Assembly: GCF_036227265.1 (NCBI RefSeq)
Contig: NZ_CP109446.1
Coordinates: 2,245,501 to 2,309,500, forward strand
Origin: Streptomyces sp. NBC_01476
Lineage (GTDB): Bacteria; Actinomycetota; Actinomycetes; Streptomycetales; Streptomycetaceae
Length of the DNA: 64,000 bases
Reading direction: 5' to 3'
The notes under the pieces: model-generated
Told to the model about the DNA's origin: nothing
Database searches by the model: none
What the model saw: the letters and a program-made list of their open reading frames with translations, nothing else
Translations under genes and position numbers: made by a program
Part shown: positions 53,027 through 61,929 of the stretch, in pieces
Position numbering within the stretch: position 1 is the first letter of the stretch
Layout of the letters: every line of letters starts with the position of its first letter

Positions 53027-55081
53027 CTACTGGGGGGAGCGGCGTCCTGCGCGGCCGGCACGCTCCGGGTGTGCCGCGTCGCCGCCGCACAGCTCCTTGG
53101 TCAACTTGCCTACGAGGTCGGCGAGTTCGGCATGCCGGGCGGGGTCCCAGTCGCCGAGGAGTTCGGCCAGGACAGCGCGGCGTGCCTGCGTGAGGCGGTC
53201 GGCGAGGGCGTGGCCGGAGGGGGTGAGGCGCAGCGGATTGCCCGCGCGCACCGCGAGGCCGCGGGACTCCGCCTCGACCGCGGCCGCTTCGATGACGTGG
53301 GCGGGCACCGTGGTGCTGCCCGCGAGGTCGACGGGGTCCGCCTCCCCGACGTGCGCGAGGCGCAGCAGCAGCCAGCTGGTGGCCGGCCGCACGTCGGCTC
53401 CGGCCATGGTGGTGATGCGGGTGTAGAGGCCGGCGCGGGCCTCACGGCTGCCGAGCAGGGACAGGCAGCGGGCGATCTCGTCCAGCGAGGAGCGCTCCAC
53501 CGGGTTGGCGCCGACCGTCTCACCGCCGTCGGGGACGGTGACCGAGCCGCGGAGCGGCTGCTCCTTGAGGAACCAGGCCAGGACGAAACCGGCCGCGGCG
53601 ACCGGCACCGCCCACAGGAAGACCGTGGTGATGGAGGTCGAGAAGGCGTGCCGGACCGGCGCTCTGATCGCCTCCGGCAGCCGGGCGATGGCCGTGGGGT
53701 CGGCCTGGAGCCGGCCCGGGTCGACCCCCGGTGGCAGGGTGCGGCCGCGCAGCGCCGAGCCGAGCTTCTCCGAGAGCTGGTGGGCGAAGACCGTGCCGAA
53801 GATGGACACGCCGAAGGACGCGCCGATGGACCGGAAGAAGGTGGTGCCGGAGGTGGCCGAGCCCAGGTCCTCGTAGCCGACCGAGTTCTGCACCGCGAGG
53901 ATCAGCACCTGCATCACCAGGCCGAGGCCGAGCCCGAAGACCAGGAAGAACAGGCTCATCGTCCACACCGCGGTGTTCTCGTCCAGTTGGTGCAGCAGGA
54001 GCAGTCCGACGATGGTGACGGCGGTGCCGGCGATCGGGAAGACCTTGTAGTGGCCGGTGCGGCTGACGATCTGCCCGGAGCCGGTGGAGGAGATCAGCAG
54101 GCCGACGACCATCGGGATCATGTGGACGCCGGAGAGGGTCGGCGAGTAGCCGTGCACGATCTGCAGGAACGTCGGCAGGTAGGTGAGCGCGCCGAACATC
54201 GCGAAGCCGATGATGAAGGACATCGCGGCGCACAGGACGAAGGTGCGGACGGTGAAGAGCCGTGGCGGCAGCACCGGTTCCTCGGCGCGGCGCTCGATCA
54301 TCACGAAGGCGGCGACGAGGACCACCCCGGCCACCGCCAGGCCGATGATGCCGGGCGAGCTCCAGGCCCAGGTGGTGCCGCCGAGCGAGGTGACCAGCAC
54401 CAGGCAGGTCGCGGCGGCCGCCACCACCGCCATGCCGGCGTAGTCGATGCGGTGGGCGGTGCGGCGGACCGGGATGTGCAGCACCGCGGCGATCACCGCG
54501 AGCGCGACGATGCCGATCGGGATGTTGATGTAGAACACCCAGCGCCAGGAGAGCTGTTCGGTGAAGACCCCGCCCAGCAGCGGCCCGAGCACACTGCTGG
54601 CGCCGAACACGGCGCCGAACACGCCCTGGTAGCGGCCCCGGTCGCGGGGCGGCACGATGTCGCCGACGATCGCCATCGACAGCGCGATCAACCCGCCGCC
54701 GCCCAGGCCCTGGAGAGCTCGGAAGGCGATCAGCTCGGGCATGTTCTGGGAGATTCCGCAGAGCGCGGAGCCGATCAGGAAGAGCACGATGACGGTCTGG
54801 AAGAGCCGCTTCCGGCCGTACATGTCGCCGAGTTTGCCCCACAGCGGGGTGGCCGCGGTGGAGGCGAGCAGATAGGCGGTGACGACCCAGGACAGGTGGT
54901 TGATGCCGCCGAGTTCGCTGACGATGGTGGGCAGGGCCGTGGACACGATGGTCTGGTCGAGCGCTGCCAGGAGCAGACCGAGGGCGAGCGCGCCGATCGC
55001 GATCCGTACCGCCCGCTTGTCCTGGTGCTCGCCCGGTCCGCCCGCCGCGGGCTCCGCGGCGGTGGTGGTGTCCTGGGCCAT
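53027..55081 (-). CDS. DHA2-family MFS efflux pump fused to a winged-helix domain
   Basis: The protein has 684 residues. Fourteen transmembrane helices occupy about residues 25-540, with motif D1 LDQTIVSTALPTI, motif A GKLGDMYGRKRLF and motif C GPLLGGVFTEQL. A cytoplasmic C-terminal domain of about 130 residues resembles a MarR-type winged helix: IARCLSLLGSREARAGLY, TSWLLLRLA, GLAVRAGNPLRLTPSGHALAD. The length is well over the family's usual 480-530. The tail could bind ligand or DNA; regulation by tail is inference. GGAGG lies seven bases before the ATG. Confidence 0.9.
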   Translation of the reverse strand: MAQDTTTAAEPAAGGPGEHQDKRAVRIAIGALALGLLLAALDQTIVSTALPTIVSELGGINHLSWVVTAYLLASTAATPLWGKLGDMYGRKRLFQTVIVLFLIGSALCGISQNMPELIAFRALQGLGGGGLIALSMAIVGDIVPPRDRGRYQGVFGAVFGASSVLGPLLGGVFTEQLSWRWVFYINIPIGIVALAVIAAVLHIPVRRTAHRIDYAGMAVVAAAATCLVLVTSLGGTTWAWSSPGIIGLAVAGVVLVAAFVMIERRAEEPVLPPRLFTVRTFVLCAAMSFIIGFAMFGALTYLPTFLQIVHGYSPTLSGVHMIPMVVGLLISSTGSGQIVSRTGHYKVFPIAGTAVTIVGLLLLHQLDENTAVWTMSLFFLVFGLGLGLVMQVLILAVQNSVGYEDLGSATSGTTFFRSIGASFGVSIFGTVFAHQLSEKLGSALRGRTLPPGVDPGRLQADPTAIARLPEAIRAPVRHAFSTSITTVFLWAVPVAAAGFVLAWFLKEQPLRGSVTVPDGGETVGANPVERSSLDEIARCLSLLGSREARAGLYTRITTMAGADVRPATSWLLLRLAHVGEADPVDLAGSTTVPAHVIEAAAVEAESRGLAVRAGNPLRLTPSGHALADRLTQARRAVLAELLGDWDPARHAELADLVGKLTKELCGGDAAHPERAGRAGRRSPQ

Positions 55082-55267
55082 ACAGGCTCCTCCCGTCGTC
55101 CCCCGACGGCCAGACACTTCATATTCTCACCGTTTGTACGGATATGGGTTGTGATCTTGGACGGCCGCCCGCCCCCTTTCGGGGGAGCGGCTGTGCGGCC
55201 CCGACGGGGATCGGCATAATCAGCCGGGACTTTGCGAACGCACGAACGACGGCGGGGAGGGGACCCA

Positions 55268-56296
55268 GTGGCGTCGCCGCAGCAAGATCCGGGGGCTGAG
55301 CCGCCCCAGGAGGAATCGAGCGAGGTCAGCGGGGCGGAAGCGGGGAAAATGGCAGAAGGTGCGGATGGTACGGAAGTAGCGGGGGCTGCGGAAGAGGGCG
55401 TCTCCCGGGCCGCCGAGCGCTCCGCGCAGCGGGCTGCCGCACTGGCCGCGACCGAGGGATTCCACCCCCTGCGGCTGCGGCCGTACGTCGCGGAGCCGGA
55501 CGAGGAGCCCGGTGAGACCACGGCCCGCCCGCTCATCGCGACCGAGCACGACCCGGACGGGCCCGCGACGGCCGATCTGGGACTCTTCCCCTCGATGTAC
55601 TCCGGGGTCGAGTACGCCCCCGAGGAGCCGCCGGCTGCCGAGCCGCTGGTGATACGGGGGCGGCACCGGCGCCGCAGACGCGGGATCGTGGTGGCCGCGG
55701 CCACCGTGGCGGCGTCGGCGCTGGCAGCGGGCGCGGTGGCGGTCACCGGGCAGGTCATGGGCGACGAGCAGGCCGACACCGAGCGGGCGCTGCCCGATCT
55801 CAGTACGTCGATGCCGGACGTCGAACTGCCGCACGACGCGTCGCCCGCCACCGCGAAGGTGGCGCCGCCGGTCAGCCGTGCCGCACCGGCCTCCCCCGCC
55901 CCGACGGCGACCGCGACCACGACCGCTCCCGTGACGCCGGCCGCCACCCCGTCGGCCACCCCCGCCACGAGCGCGCCGGCCACCACGGCGCCCGCGGGCA
56001 CGCCGACCACCACCCCGGCCGTACCCCCCACCACCACGCCGCCCCCGCCCCTCCAGCCCAACGACGCCCCGGCGCCCGCCACCCTCGGCCCTGGCGACTC
56101 GGGCCCGGAGGTGGCCGACCTGCAGCGCGCCCTCACCGCCGCGCACCTCTACCGGGGCCCCATCGACGGCGTCTACACCCTCCAGGTCCAGCTCGCGGTG
56201 ACCGCCTTCCAGTTCATGCACCACATCCACGCCTCCCCGATGGGCTCCTACGACCAGGCCACCCGCGCCGCCCTCACCTCCTCCCACCACCGCTGA
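55268..56296 (+). CDS. membrane-anchored peptidoglycan-binding protein
   Basis: The 342-residue protein has a cytoplasmic acidic N-terminus (about 1-130), an RGRHRRRRRG basic stop and a single transmembrane helix (GIVVAAATVAASALAAGAVAV). A long Thr/Pro/Ala stalk (185-265) follows, then a C-terminal PG_binding_1 domain (LGPGDSGPEVADLQRALTAA, FQFMHHIHAS). The domain should anchor it to the cell wall. The GTG start follows GGGGAGGGG. It may link a cytoplasmic or membrane partner with the wall. Confidence 0.88.
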   Translation: MASPQQDPGAEPPQEESSEVSGAEAGKMAEGADGTEVAGAAEEGVSRAAERSAQRAAALAATEGFHPLRLRPYVAEPDEEPGETTARPLIATEHDPDGPATADLGLFPSMYSGVEYAPEEPPAAEPLVIRGRHRRRRRGIVVAAATVAASALAAGAVAVTGQVMGDEQADTERALPDLSTSMPDVELPHDASPATAKVAPPVSRAAPASPAPTATATTTAPVTPAATPSATPATSAPATTAPAGTPTTTPAVPPTTTPPPPLQPNDAPAPATLGPGDSGPEVADLQRALTAAHLYRGPIDGVYTLQVQLAVTAFQFMHHIHASPMGSYDQATRAALTSSHHR

Positions 56297-56366
56297 CCCC
56301 TCCGGGGGCGCGGGGACCGGAGGGCAGCGCGGCAGCGGGCAGGCCGGCCCGCACTAAAATCCCCCC

Positions 56367-56987
56367 ATGGTCACCGGAGAACCCTTCGGCCTTCCTCACT
56401 TCCAACTGGTCCTGCTGCGCCGGATGGCCGACCACCAGCCCGGCCTGGTGGACGACGCCCTCCGCGAACTGGGCGCGAGCCATACGGACATGCGGGAGGC
56501 CAACCGGCGCTGGCAGGCGCGGCTGCACTCACGGACCTTCCCCGGCGGCGAACGCCGGTACCGCACCGCGCTCGGCCCGCCCCGGTCCGAGCGGCGGCAG
56601 CGCGTCGGCGACCTCGTCTGCACGGCCCTGCTGTGGCCGGTCCCGCTCTGGCCCGACCTGCGTTTCGAGGTGCTCGTCGCCCCCGGCGGCAAGGCGATCC
56701 TGAACGAGTGGCTGGTCCGCGCCGCGGATGCCCCCGCCCCCGCCCTGCGTACCGCCGGAGACCTCACCCCGTGGTCCTGCACCGTCGAGGACGCCGCCAA
56801 CGCCTTCCCGCCGGCCACGCCGCTCCCGCCGGACGCCCCTACCCGCGCCGTGGTGGCGCTCACCACTCCCGGCACGCCGGGCCGCACCATCGCCCACTTC
56901 ACCTGGGGCCTGCTGCAGTTCACGGCCCCCGAGAGCCCGCAGAACCCGCAGAACCCGAAGCACCCGCAGAACCCGGAGAAGCGGTAG
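56367..56987 (+). CDS. conserved hypothetical protein with Pro-Gln-Asn repeat tail
   Basis: The 206-residue protein is of unknown function. It has an N-terminal helical part (VLLRRMADHQPGLVDDALREL), a central region with ALLWPVPLWPDLRFEVLVAPGG, and a tail of PQNP, PKHP repeats (PQNPQNPKHPQNP). A TAAAAT hexamer ends six bases before the ATG, so the message is probably leaderless. No motif for catalysis or membrane insertion was found. Confidence 0.75.
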   Translation: MVTGEPFGLPHFQLVLLRRMADHQPGLVDDALRELGASHTDMREANRRWQARLHSRTFPGGERRYRTALGPPRSERRQRVGDLVCTALLWPVPLWPDLRFEVLVAPGGKAILNEWLVRAADAPAPALRTAGDLTPWSCTVEDAANAFPPATPLPPDAPTRAVVALTTPGTPGRTIAHFTWGLLQFTAPESPQNPQNPKHPQNPEKR

Positions 56988-57135
56988 CGCGCGAAGGCCG
57001 CACGGTCAGGGCTGGCGCTTCCGCCGATTCTTTTGTACCGTGGAGGAACAAAGTGGTTCCGCCCGCTTCCCCTGACCGGCGGGCGGGGCCACGTTGCCGT
57101 CTTAGGGCGCCTGAGGCGTCGTACCGAGGAGCCGC

Positions 57136-57789
57136 ATGCCGTCCGAGTTCACCGCCCGCGCCCTGCTGCTCGACATGGACGGCACCCTGGTGAACTCCGA
57201 CGCCGTGGTGGAACGCGTGTGGACCCGCTGGGCGCTGCGCCACAGCATGGAGCCCGCCGCCGTCCTGCGGGTCGTGCACGGCCGCCAGGGCCACGCCACG
57301 ATGGCCGCCCTGCTCCCCGAGCGCCCCGCCGAGGAGAACTACGCGGAGAACGCACTGCTGCTCGCCGAGGAGACCGCCGACACCGAAGGCGTCGTCCCGG
57401 TGCACGGCGCCCCCGCCTTCCTGGCCGCCCTGCAGGGCCGCCCGCACGCCCTGGTCACCTCCGCCGACGAGGCGCTCGCCCGGGCCCGGATGGCCGCGGC
57501 CGGCCTGCCGCTCCCCCCGGTCCTGGTCACCGCCGAGCGGGTCAGCGCGAGCAAGCCCCACCCCGACGGTTTCCTCAAGGGCGCCGCCGAACTCGGCTTC
57601 ACGCCCGAGGAGTGCCTGGTCTTCGAGGACGCCGAGGTCGGCATCGCCGCCGCCCGCGCGGCCGGCATGCGGGTGGTGGGCGTCGGCCCGCGCGCCGCGG
57701 CGCACCGGCCCAGCGCGCACGTGGACTCGCTGGAGCGGATCCGGGTGGAGGCCACCGCGCACGGCACCCTCCTCGTCACGGCCGGCTGA
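57136..57789 (+). CDS. HAD-superfamily hydrolase (sugar-phosphate phosphatase-like)
   Basis: The 217-residue protein shows all four HAD motifs: LLLDMDGTLVNSD (nucleophile Asp), ALVTSADE (motif II), KPHPDGFLKG (Lys, motif III) and CLVFEDAEVGIAAARAAGM (motif IV). The cap domain is of the beta-phosphoglucomutase/glycerol-3-phosphatase type. Substrate is unknown. GAGGAG precedes the ATG. It is followed by a convergent GDT1 gene with repetitive CCCCGGCCCTGCGC sequence between. Confidence 0.93.
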   Translation: MPSEFTARALLLDMDGTLVNSDAVVERVWTRWALRHSMEPAAVLRVVHGRQGHATMAALLPERPAEENYAENALLLAEETADTEGVVPVHGAPAFLAALQGRPHALVTSADEALARARMAAAGLPLPPVLVTAERVSASKPHPDGFLKGAAELGFTPEECLVFEDAEVGIAAARAAGMRVVGVGPRAAAHRPSAHVDSLERIRVEATAHGTLLVTAG

Positions 57790-57976
57790 CGACACCAGCG
57801 CCCGCCCGTGGGCCTCGGTGCCCCGCGGACCGGCGCCGCCGCCCGGCCCCGGGCCCGGCGCATGAACCACCGCCGCCCGCCCGCCGGTCCGCGGTGCCCT
57901 GCCGGCCCCCCGGCCCTGCGCACGAATCGGCGCACGGGCCGGGGTCGGCCCCCGGCCCTGCGCCGGAAGCGCGGGC

Positions 57977-58558
57977 TCAGCCCGCGATCGCCTCGGAGAT
58001 GCTGAGCGCGGCCAGCACCACCATGACCCCTGCCGCGATCTTCGTGATCAGCCGCAGCGGCACCCGCTTCATCAGCAGCTTCCCGCCGAAGATGCCGAGC
58101 GCCGCCACCGCCCACAGCGCCAGCACCGCGCCGATGGCGACCGATACCGGGTCGTCGTAGCGTGCGGCCAGGTTCGCCGTCATGATCTGCGTGAGGTCGC
58201 CGAACTCGGCCACCAGGATCAGCGTGAAGCCGGTCCCCGCCACCTTGAGGAAGCTCTGGTCGGCGGGCGCCCGCACCTTCTCCTCGTCCTCGCCGTGCGA
58301 GAAGAGCAGCATCGCCGCCCCGCCCAGGAAGAGCAGACCCACGATCCCCTGGAGCAGGCGGTGCGGCAGCAGGGTCAGCAGGCTGCCCGCGGCGATGGCG
58401 AGCGCGACATGGACCACGAAGGCCGCCGCGACCCCGCAGAAGACGTAGGACGCCCGGTAGCGGGTGCCCAGCATGAGGCTGGCCAGCGCGGTCTTGTCGG
58501 GGAGTTCGGCAAGGAAGATGACGCCGAAGACCACGGCGACGACGGAAATGCTGAGCAC
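57977..58558 (-). CDS. TMEM165/GDT1 family manganese exporter (UPF0016)
   Basis: The 193-residue protein has six to seven transmembrane helices in two inverted repeats. Each repeat carries the signature: ELPDKTALASLMLGTRY (residues about 18-34) and EFGDLTQIMTANLAARY (about 120-136). Bacterial members export Mn2+ (or transport Ca2+/Mn2+). The GTG start is taken because it puts the first helix in position; earlier Met codons extend into the riboswitch leader. Control by the upstream manganese riboswitch supports the role. Confidence 0.93.
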   Translation of the reverse strand: MLSISVVAVVFGVIFLAELPDKTALASLMLGTRYRASYVFCGVAAAFVVHVALAIAAGSLLTLLPHRLLQGIVGLLFLGGAAMLLFSHGEDEEKVRAPADQSFLKVAGTGFTLILVAEFGDLTQIMTANLAARYDDPVSVAIGAVLALWAVAALGIFGGKLLMKRVPLRLITKIAAGVMVVLAALSISEAIAG

Positions 58559-58651
58559 GGGAGAGAATCCTCGATCGGTCGGGGCGGCCGTGCCGAGAGG
58601 AACCGCAGGGTGCGGGGTCGCTTCGGCCCGGCAGCGTCGGAACACTGCGGC
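58559..58651 (-). other. leader segment between riboswitch and GDT1 gene
   Basis: This is 5' untranslated RNA between the aptamer and the GTG. CTTCGGCC at the aptamer's 3' end can pair with GGGCCGAAG downstream, which may be the switching (expression-platform) helix. The platform fold is not predicted in detail. Confidence 0.5.
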
Positions 58652-58803
58652 CGAAGGTCTCGCTGGCGGCATGTCGCTCGGGCGGACCTGTCACGGTCCT
58701 TGCCGCCTCCGGGCGCCGGCCCGGTCCGCACCACGCCGCTTCCGCGGTCGCCGCGAGGCCCGAGCAGTATGTCGACGGTCCGGCGAAGAGCTACTCCCCT
58801 TCT
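58652..58803 (-). promoter_or_regulatory. yybP-ykoY manganese riboswitch
   Basis: On the minus strand the leader begins AGAAGGGGAGTAGC, the conserved L1 sequence, and ends with GCGAGACCTTCG, the conserved GAGACC segment. The flanking AAGG/CCTT bases form the basal helix P1. These two sites together define the Mn2+-sensing aptamer family. It lies directly upstream of the GDT1 exporter gene and should raise its expression at high Mn2+. A TAAACT -10 element lies at 58814-58819. Confidence 0.92.
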
Positions 58804-58819
58804 GCTGTTGATCAGTTTA

Positions 58820-59227
58820 CGGGAGGCCCGGCGGTGCGCCAGGGGCGCCGGGAGATCGTGAAGCACTTGTGAGGAAGCTCGCGACCCGCTCACCCCCCTT
58901 GCACGGGGAGCACCGGGACGTACTCTCGAAGGAAGCGCTCCGGCCAGCGGGAACCGGGTGCTGAACCGTTTCGGCGAAAGTATTCCCGCCGTAATAACGC
59001 CGTGATTGTCTCGTACGTCACGTGCCCTCGACGGAACCGCCGGGCACCACTGGCGTACGCTGTACGGCTGACGGCGAATGAAGATCCGCTGCCGTCGGCG
59101 CGACACCGGCAACACCTACAGATCCGCAGCTCAGCAGGCACGTAACAGGCACTCGGCGCTTCGCAACGGACTCGCGGGAACACAACGCACAACTCGGGCA
59201 GAAACTGGCGAAGGACGAGGAGGCGCA
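58820..59227. other. divergent regulatory region between the GDT1 riboswitch and the DedA gene
   Basis: No gene is supported. The left part carries the riboswitch promoter on the minus strand. On the right, GAAAGTATTC at 58976 recurs upstream of eshA at 60297. A good GGAGG ribosome-binding site lies at the right edge for the DedA gene. Confidence 0.5.
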
Positions 59228-59911
59228 GTGCTGCACGGCGTGGGCTCCCTGTTCGAATGGCCGTGGATCTACCTGCTGGTCGCGCTCTCGGTTCTGCTCG
59301 ATGTCTTCGTCCCCGTGCTCCCCAGCGGTGTGCTGGTGGTGAGCGCGGCCACCGCCGGGTCCTCGGGCGCCGGCGACGACATCCTCGACATCTTCGCGCT
59401 GCTGGGCTGCGCGGCCACCGCCTCGTGCGTGGGCGACCTGCTCGCGTACAAGCTGGCGTTCCGCGGCGGTGACTGGTTCCACCGCCGGCTCGCCAACTCC
59501 CGGCGGCTCGCGTCCGCGCACGAACGGCTCGACCAGGTGCTCAGCGGTGGCGGCGGCGCGCTCGTGGTGCTGGCCAGGTTCGCTCCGGCCGGCCGCAGCG
59601 TGGTCAGCCTCGGCGCGGGAACCTCCCGGCGCCGCCCCGGTGAGTTCCTGCCCTGGTCCGCGCTGGCCGGGGTGTGCTGGGCGACCTACAGCGTGGGCCT
59701 GGGCTGGATCGGCGGCGAGTGGCTCGGTGCGAGCTGGCTCGGCACCGCGATGTCCTTCGCCGCTCTGGTGGGTGCGGGCGCCTTCGCCGCCTATGTCTTC
59801 CGCCGCGAGCGCCGGCTGGCCATCGCGGCGGCCGGCTATCCGACCGTCCCGCTGGCGATCCCCGGCCAGGGCACCCCGCCGGACCGCGGCGCCGTCGTCG
59901 AAGCGCTCTGA
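59228..59911 (+). CDS. DedA family membrane protein
   Basis: The 227-residue protein has the DedA core: helix LLVALSVLLDVFVPVLPSGVLVV, reentrant LPSGVL, VGDLLAYKLAF, and the ARFAPAGRSVVSLGAG motif with the conserved Arg. Five to six membrane helices are predicted. DedA proteins are lipid scramblase/undecaprenyl-phosphate recycling or membrane-homeostasis proteins. The GTG start follows GGAGG. A hairpin overlaps the stop codon. Confidence 0.9.
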   Translation: MLHGVGSLFEWPWIYLLVALSVLLDVFVPVLPSGVLVVSAATAGSSGAGDDILDIFALLGCAATASCVGDLLAYKLAFRGGDWFHRRLANSRRLASAHERLDQVLSGGGGALVVLARFAPAGRSVVSLGAGTSRRRPGEFLPWSALAGVCWATYSVGLGWIGGEWLGASWLGTAMSFAALVGAGAFAAYVFRRERRLAIAAAGYPTVPLAIPGQGTPPDRGAVVEAL

Positions 59912-59931
59912 GCCGCGAGCGCGCTCAGAGC
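59905..59931. terminator. hairpin overlapping the DedA stop codon
   Basis: GCTCTGAG (59905-59912) pairs with CTCAGAGC (59924-59931) around an 11-base loop. It sits between two convergent genes and includes the TGA stop. Confidence 0.5.
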
Positions 59932-59963
59932 ACCCGACACATCCGGCGCGTCAACCCGCCGCC

Positions 59964-60149
59964 TCAGCGGCGACCGCGGCGTCTGCCCCCGTACGACCAG
60001 CCGGTGCCGACACCGGCCAGGTGCAGGGCCACGAAGAAGAGCCCGGCGACCATCAGGCTCCACGGCGTGAAGGCCGCGTCCGTGTGGGTGTTCGTGACAT
60101 TGATGAGCCAGGCGATGAAGAGGATGACAGCGCCTACGGCAGCCAGCAT
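59964..60149 (-). CDS. small two-helix membrane protein (61 aa)
   Basis: The 61-residue protein has helices LAAVGAVILFIAWLINV and LMVAGLFFVALHLAGVGTGW, and a basic end GGRRRGRR. An AGGGAG site precedes the ATG. Short hydrophobic proteins like this are common and usually uncharacterised. It is divergent from eshA. Confidence 0.8.
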   Translation of the reverse strand: MLAAVGAVILFIAWLINVTNTHTDAAFTPWSLMVAGLFFVALHLAGVGTGWSYGGRRRGRR

Positions 60150-60386
60150 GTGAAGTCTCCCTTGGATCCGAAGGGGCGCCGGGAGCGCCCGTCATCGCTC
60201 GGTTGCCCGCCAACGGCCTTTCGACGCACACGGGTTCGAGTCGACACCGAACCGGGACCGTCCGGCCCGCCGACCACGGCACTTACCCGTATTTCGGAAA
60301 GTATTCTCACTCGTTCCGGCAATAGGCAGCACTCTGCGTGACGGAAAGAATGAGCCCGTATCACCCACTTACGGGAAGGACAGCAC

Positions 60387-61808
60387 ATGTCGGTTGATGC
60401 GGGCCAGGACACCGCACAAGGCGCACCCCAGAACGGCGAGCAGCGGACGAGTCTCGACACCGCCGCCGCCCGCAATCTGGCGACCACCACCAAGTCCGCC
60501 CCGCAGATGCAGGGCATTTCGTCCCGCTGGCTGCTGCGCGTACTGCCCTGGGTCCAGGTCAACGCGGGCACGTACCGGGTGAACCGCCGGCTGAGTTACG
60601 CGGTCGGTGACGGCCGGGTCACCTTCGTGAAGACGGGCTCGCAGGTCCGGGTGATCCCGCAGGAGCTCGGCGAGATCGCCGCGCTGCGCACCTTCCAGCA
60701 CAACGCCTCGCTCACCGCACTGGCGGATCGTTTCGTCCAGCGGGAGTACGGACCGGGCGAGGTCCTGGCCGAGGCCGGAGCGCCCGCCGACACGGTGTTC
60801 CTCATCGCCCACGGCAAGGTGGAGAAGCTCGGCGAGGGTTCGTACGGCGAGCAGACCCGGCTCGGTGTCCTCGCCGACGGCGACCACTTCGGCGAGCAGG
60901 CGCTGCTGACCGGCGACGCCACCTGGGAGTACACCGCCAAGGCCGGCGCCGCCACCACCGTGCTCGCCCTGTCCCGGCAGGAACTTGAGCCGCTGCTGGC
61001 CCAGTCCGCGGAGCTGCGCGGCCACCTGGACGCACTCCGCTCGATCCCCCGGCAGCGCGCCAACAGGCGCGGTGAGGCCGACATCGAGCTGGCCTCCGGC
61101 CACAAGGGCGAGGCCGCGCTGCCCGCCACGTATGTCGACTACGAGGTCAAGCCCCGTGAATACGAACTGAGCGTCGCCCAGACGGTGCTGCGCGTCCACA
61201 GCCGGGTGGCCGACCTCTACAACGAGCCGATGAATCAGACCGAGCAGCAACTCAAGCTCACCGTCGAGGCGTTGCGCGAACGCCAGGAGAACGAGCTGAT
61301 CAACAACCCGGAGTTCGGGCTGCTCGGCAACGCCGACTACGAACAGCGCCTCCAGCCGCACGCAGGGCCCCCGCTGCCCGACGACCTGGACGAACTGCTC
61401 AGCCGGCGCCGCGGCACCCGCTACCTGCTCGCCCACCCGCGGGCCATCGCCGCCTTCGGCCGTGAGTGCACCCGCCGCGGGCTCTACCCGGACCCGGTCG
61501 AGGTGCTGGGCACCAGCGTGCCCGCCTGGCGCGGTGTGCCCATCCTCAGCTGCAACAAGATCCCGGTCACGGCCGCCCGCACCAGCTCGATCATCGCCCT
61601 CCGCACCGGCGAGGAGAACCAGGGCGTCATCGGCCTCAACCAGACCGGTCTGCCGGACGAGTACGAACCGGGGCTCAACGTCCGCTTCATGGGCATCGAC
61701 GAGAAGGCCGTCATCAGCTACCTGGTGAGCACCTACTTCTCGGCGGCGGTCCTGGTCCCGGACGCGCTGGGCGTGCTGGAGAACGTGAACGTGGCCAACT
61801 GGCACTGA
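60387..61808 (+). CDS. eshA: Family 2B encapsulin shell protein with cyclic-nucleotide-binding domain (EshA)
   Basis: The 473-residue protein matches EshA of Streptomyces. The N-terminal arm includes [20 protein letters not shown] and the HK97-fold E-loop. A cNMP-binding domain is inserted at about 110-215 ([20 protein letters not shown], and [15 protein letters not shown] as the phosphate-binding cassette). The encapsulin core resumes to the end. The cassette lacks the usual Arg in RxA, so nucleotide binding may be unusual or lost. EshA in S. griseus and S. coelicolor affects sporulation, antibiotic synthesis and ppGpp. GGAAGGA precedes the ATG. No cargo gene (cysteine desulfurase, prenyl synthase, terpene cyclase) is adjacent. 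Confidence 0.93.
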   Translation: MSVDAGQDTAQGAPQNGEQRTSLDTAAARNLATTTKSAPQMQGISSRWLLRVLPWVQVNAGTYRVNRRLSYAVGDGRVTFVKTGSQVRVIPQELGEIAALRTFQHNASLTALADRFVQREYGPGEVLAEAGAPADTVFLIAHGKVEKLGEGSYGEQTRLGVLADGDHFGEQALLTGDATWEYTAKAGAATTVLALSRQELEPLLAQSAELRGHLDALRSIPRQRANRRGEADIELASGHKGEAALPATYVDYEVKPREYELSVAQTVLRVHSRVADLYNEPMNQTEQQLKLTVEALRERQENELINNPEFGLLGNADYEQRLQPHAGPPLPDDLDELLSRRRGTRYLLAHPRAIAAFGRECTRRGLYPDPVEVLGTSVPAWRGVPILSCNKIPVTAARTSSIIALRTGEENQGVIGLNQTGLPDEYEPGLNVRFMGIDEKAVISYLVSTYFSAAVLVPDALGVLENVNVANWH

Positions 61809-61870
61809 ACCACCGGCCGGCACCGACCGACGTGACCGGCTGACGTGACCGGCTGAGTGACGGAGAACGA

Positions 61871-61908
61871 GAGCGGCTCCCCTGCCAGGCCGGGCAGGGG
61901 AGCCGCTC
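61871..61908. terminator. 16-bp bidirectional hairpin after eshA
   Basis: GAGCGGCTCCCCTGCC (61871-61886) pairs perfectly with GGCAGGGGAGCCGCTC (61893-61908) around a 6-base loop; a T-rich end follows on the plus strand (TTCTGG). It serves convergent eshA and DUF4239 genes. Confidence 0.92.
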
Positions 61909-61929
61909 TTCTGGCTGGACCGCGACCGG

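Noticed and set aside
52535..55219. An 894-codon plus-strand frame opposite the MFS gene
   Set aside because: It is the low-complexity Asp/Glu/Gly/His-rich shadow of the transporter gene.
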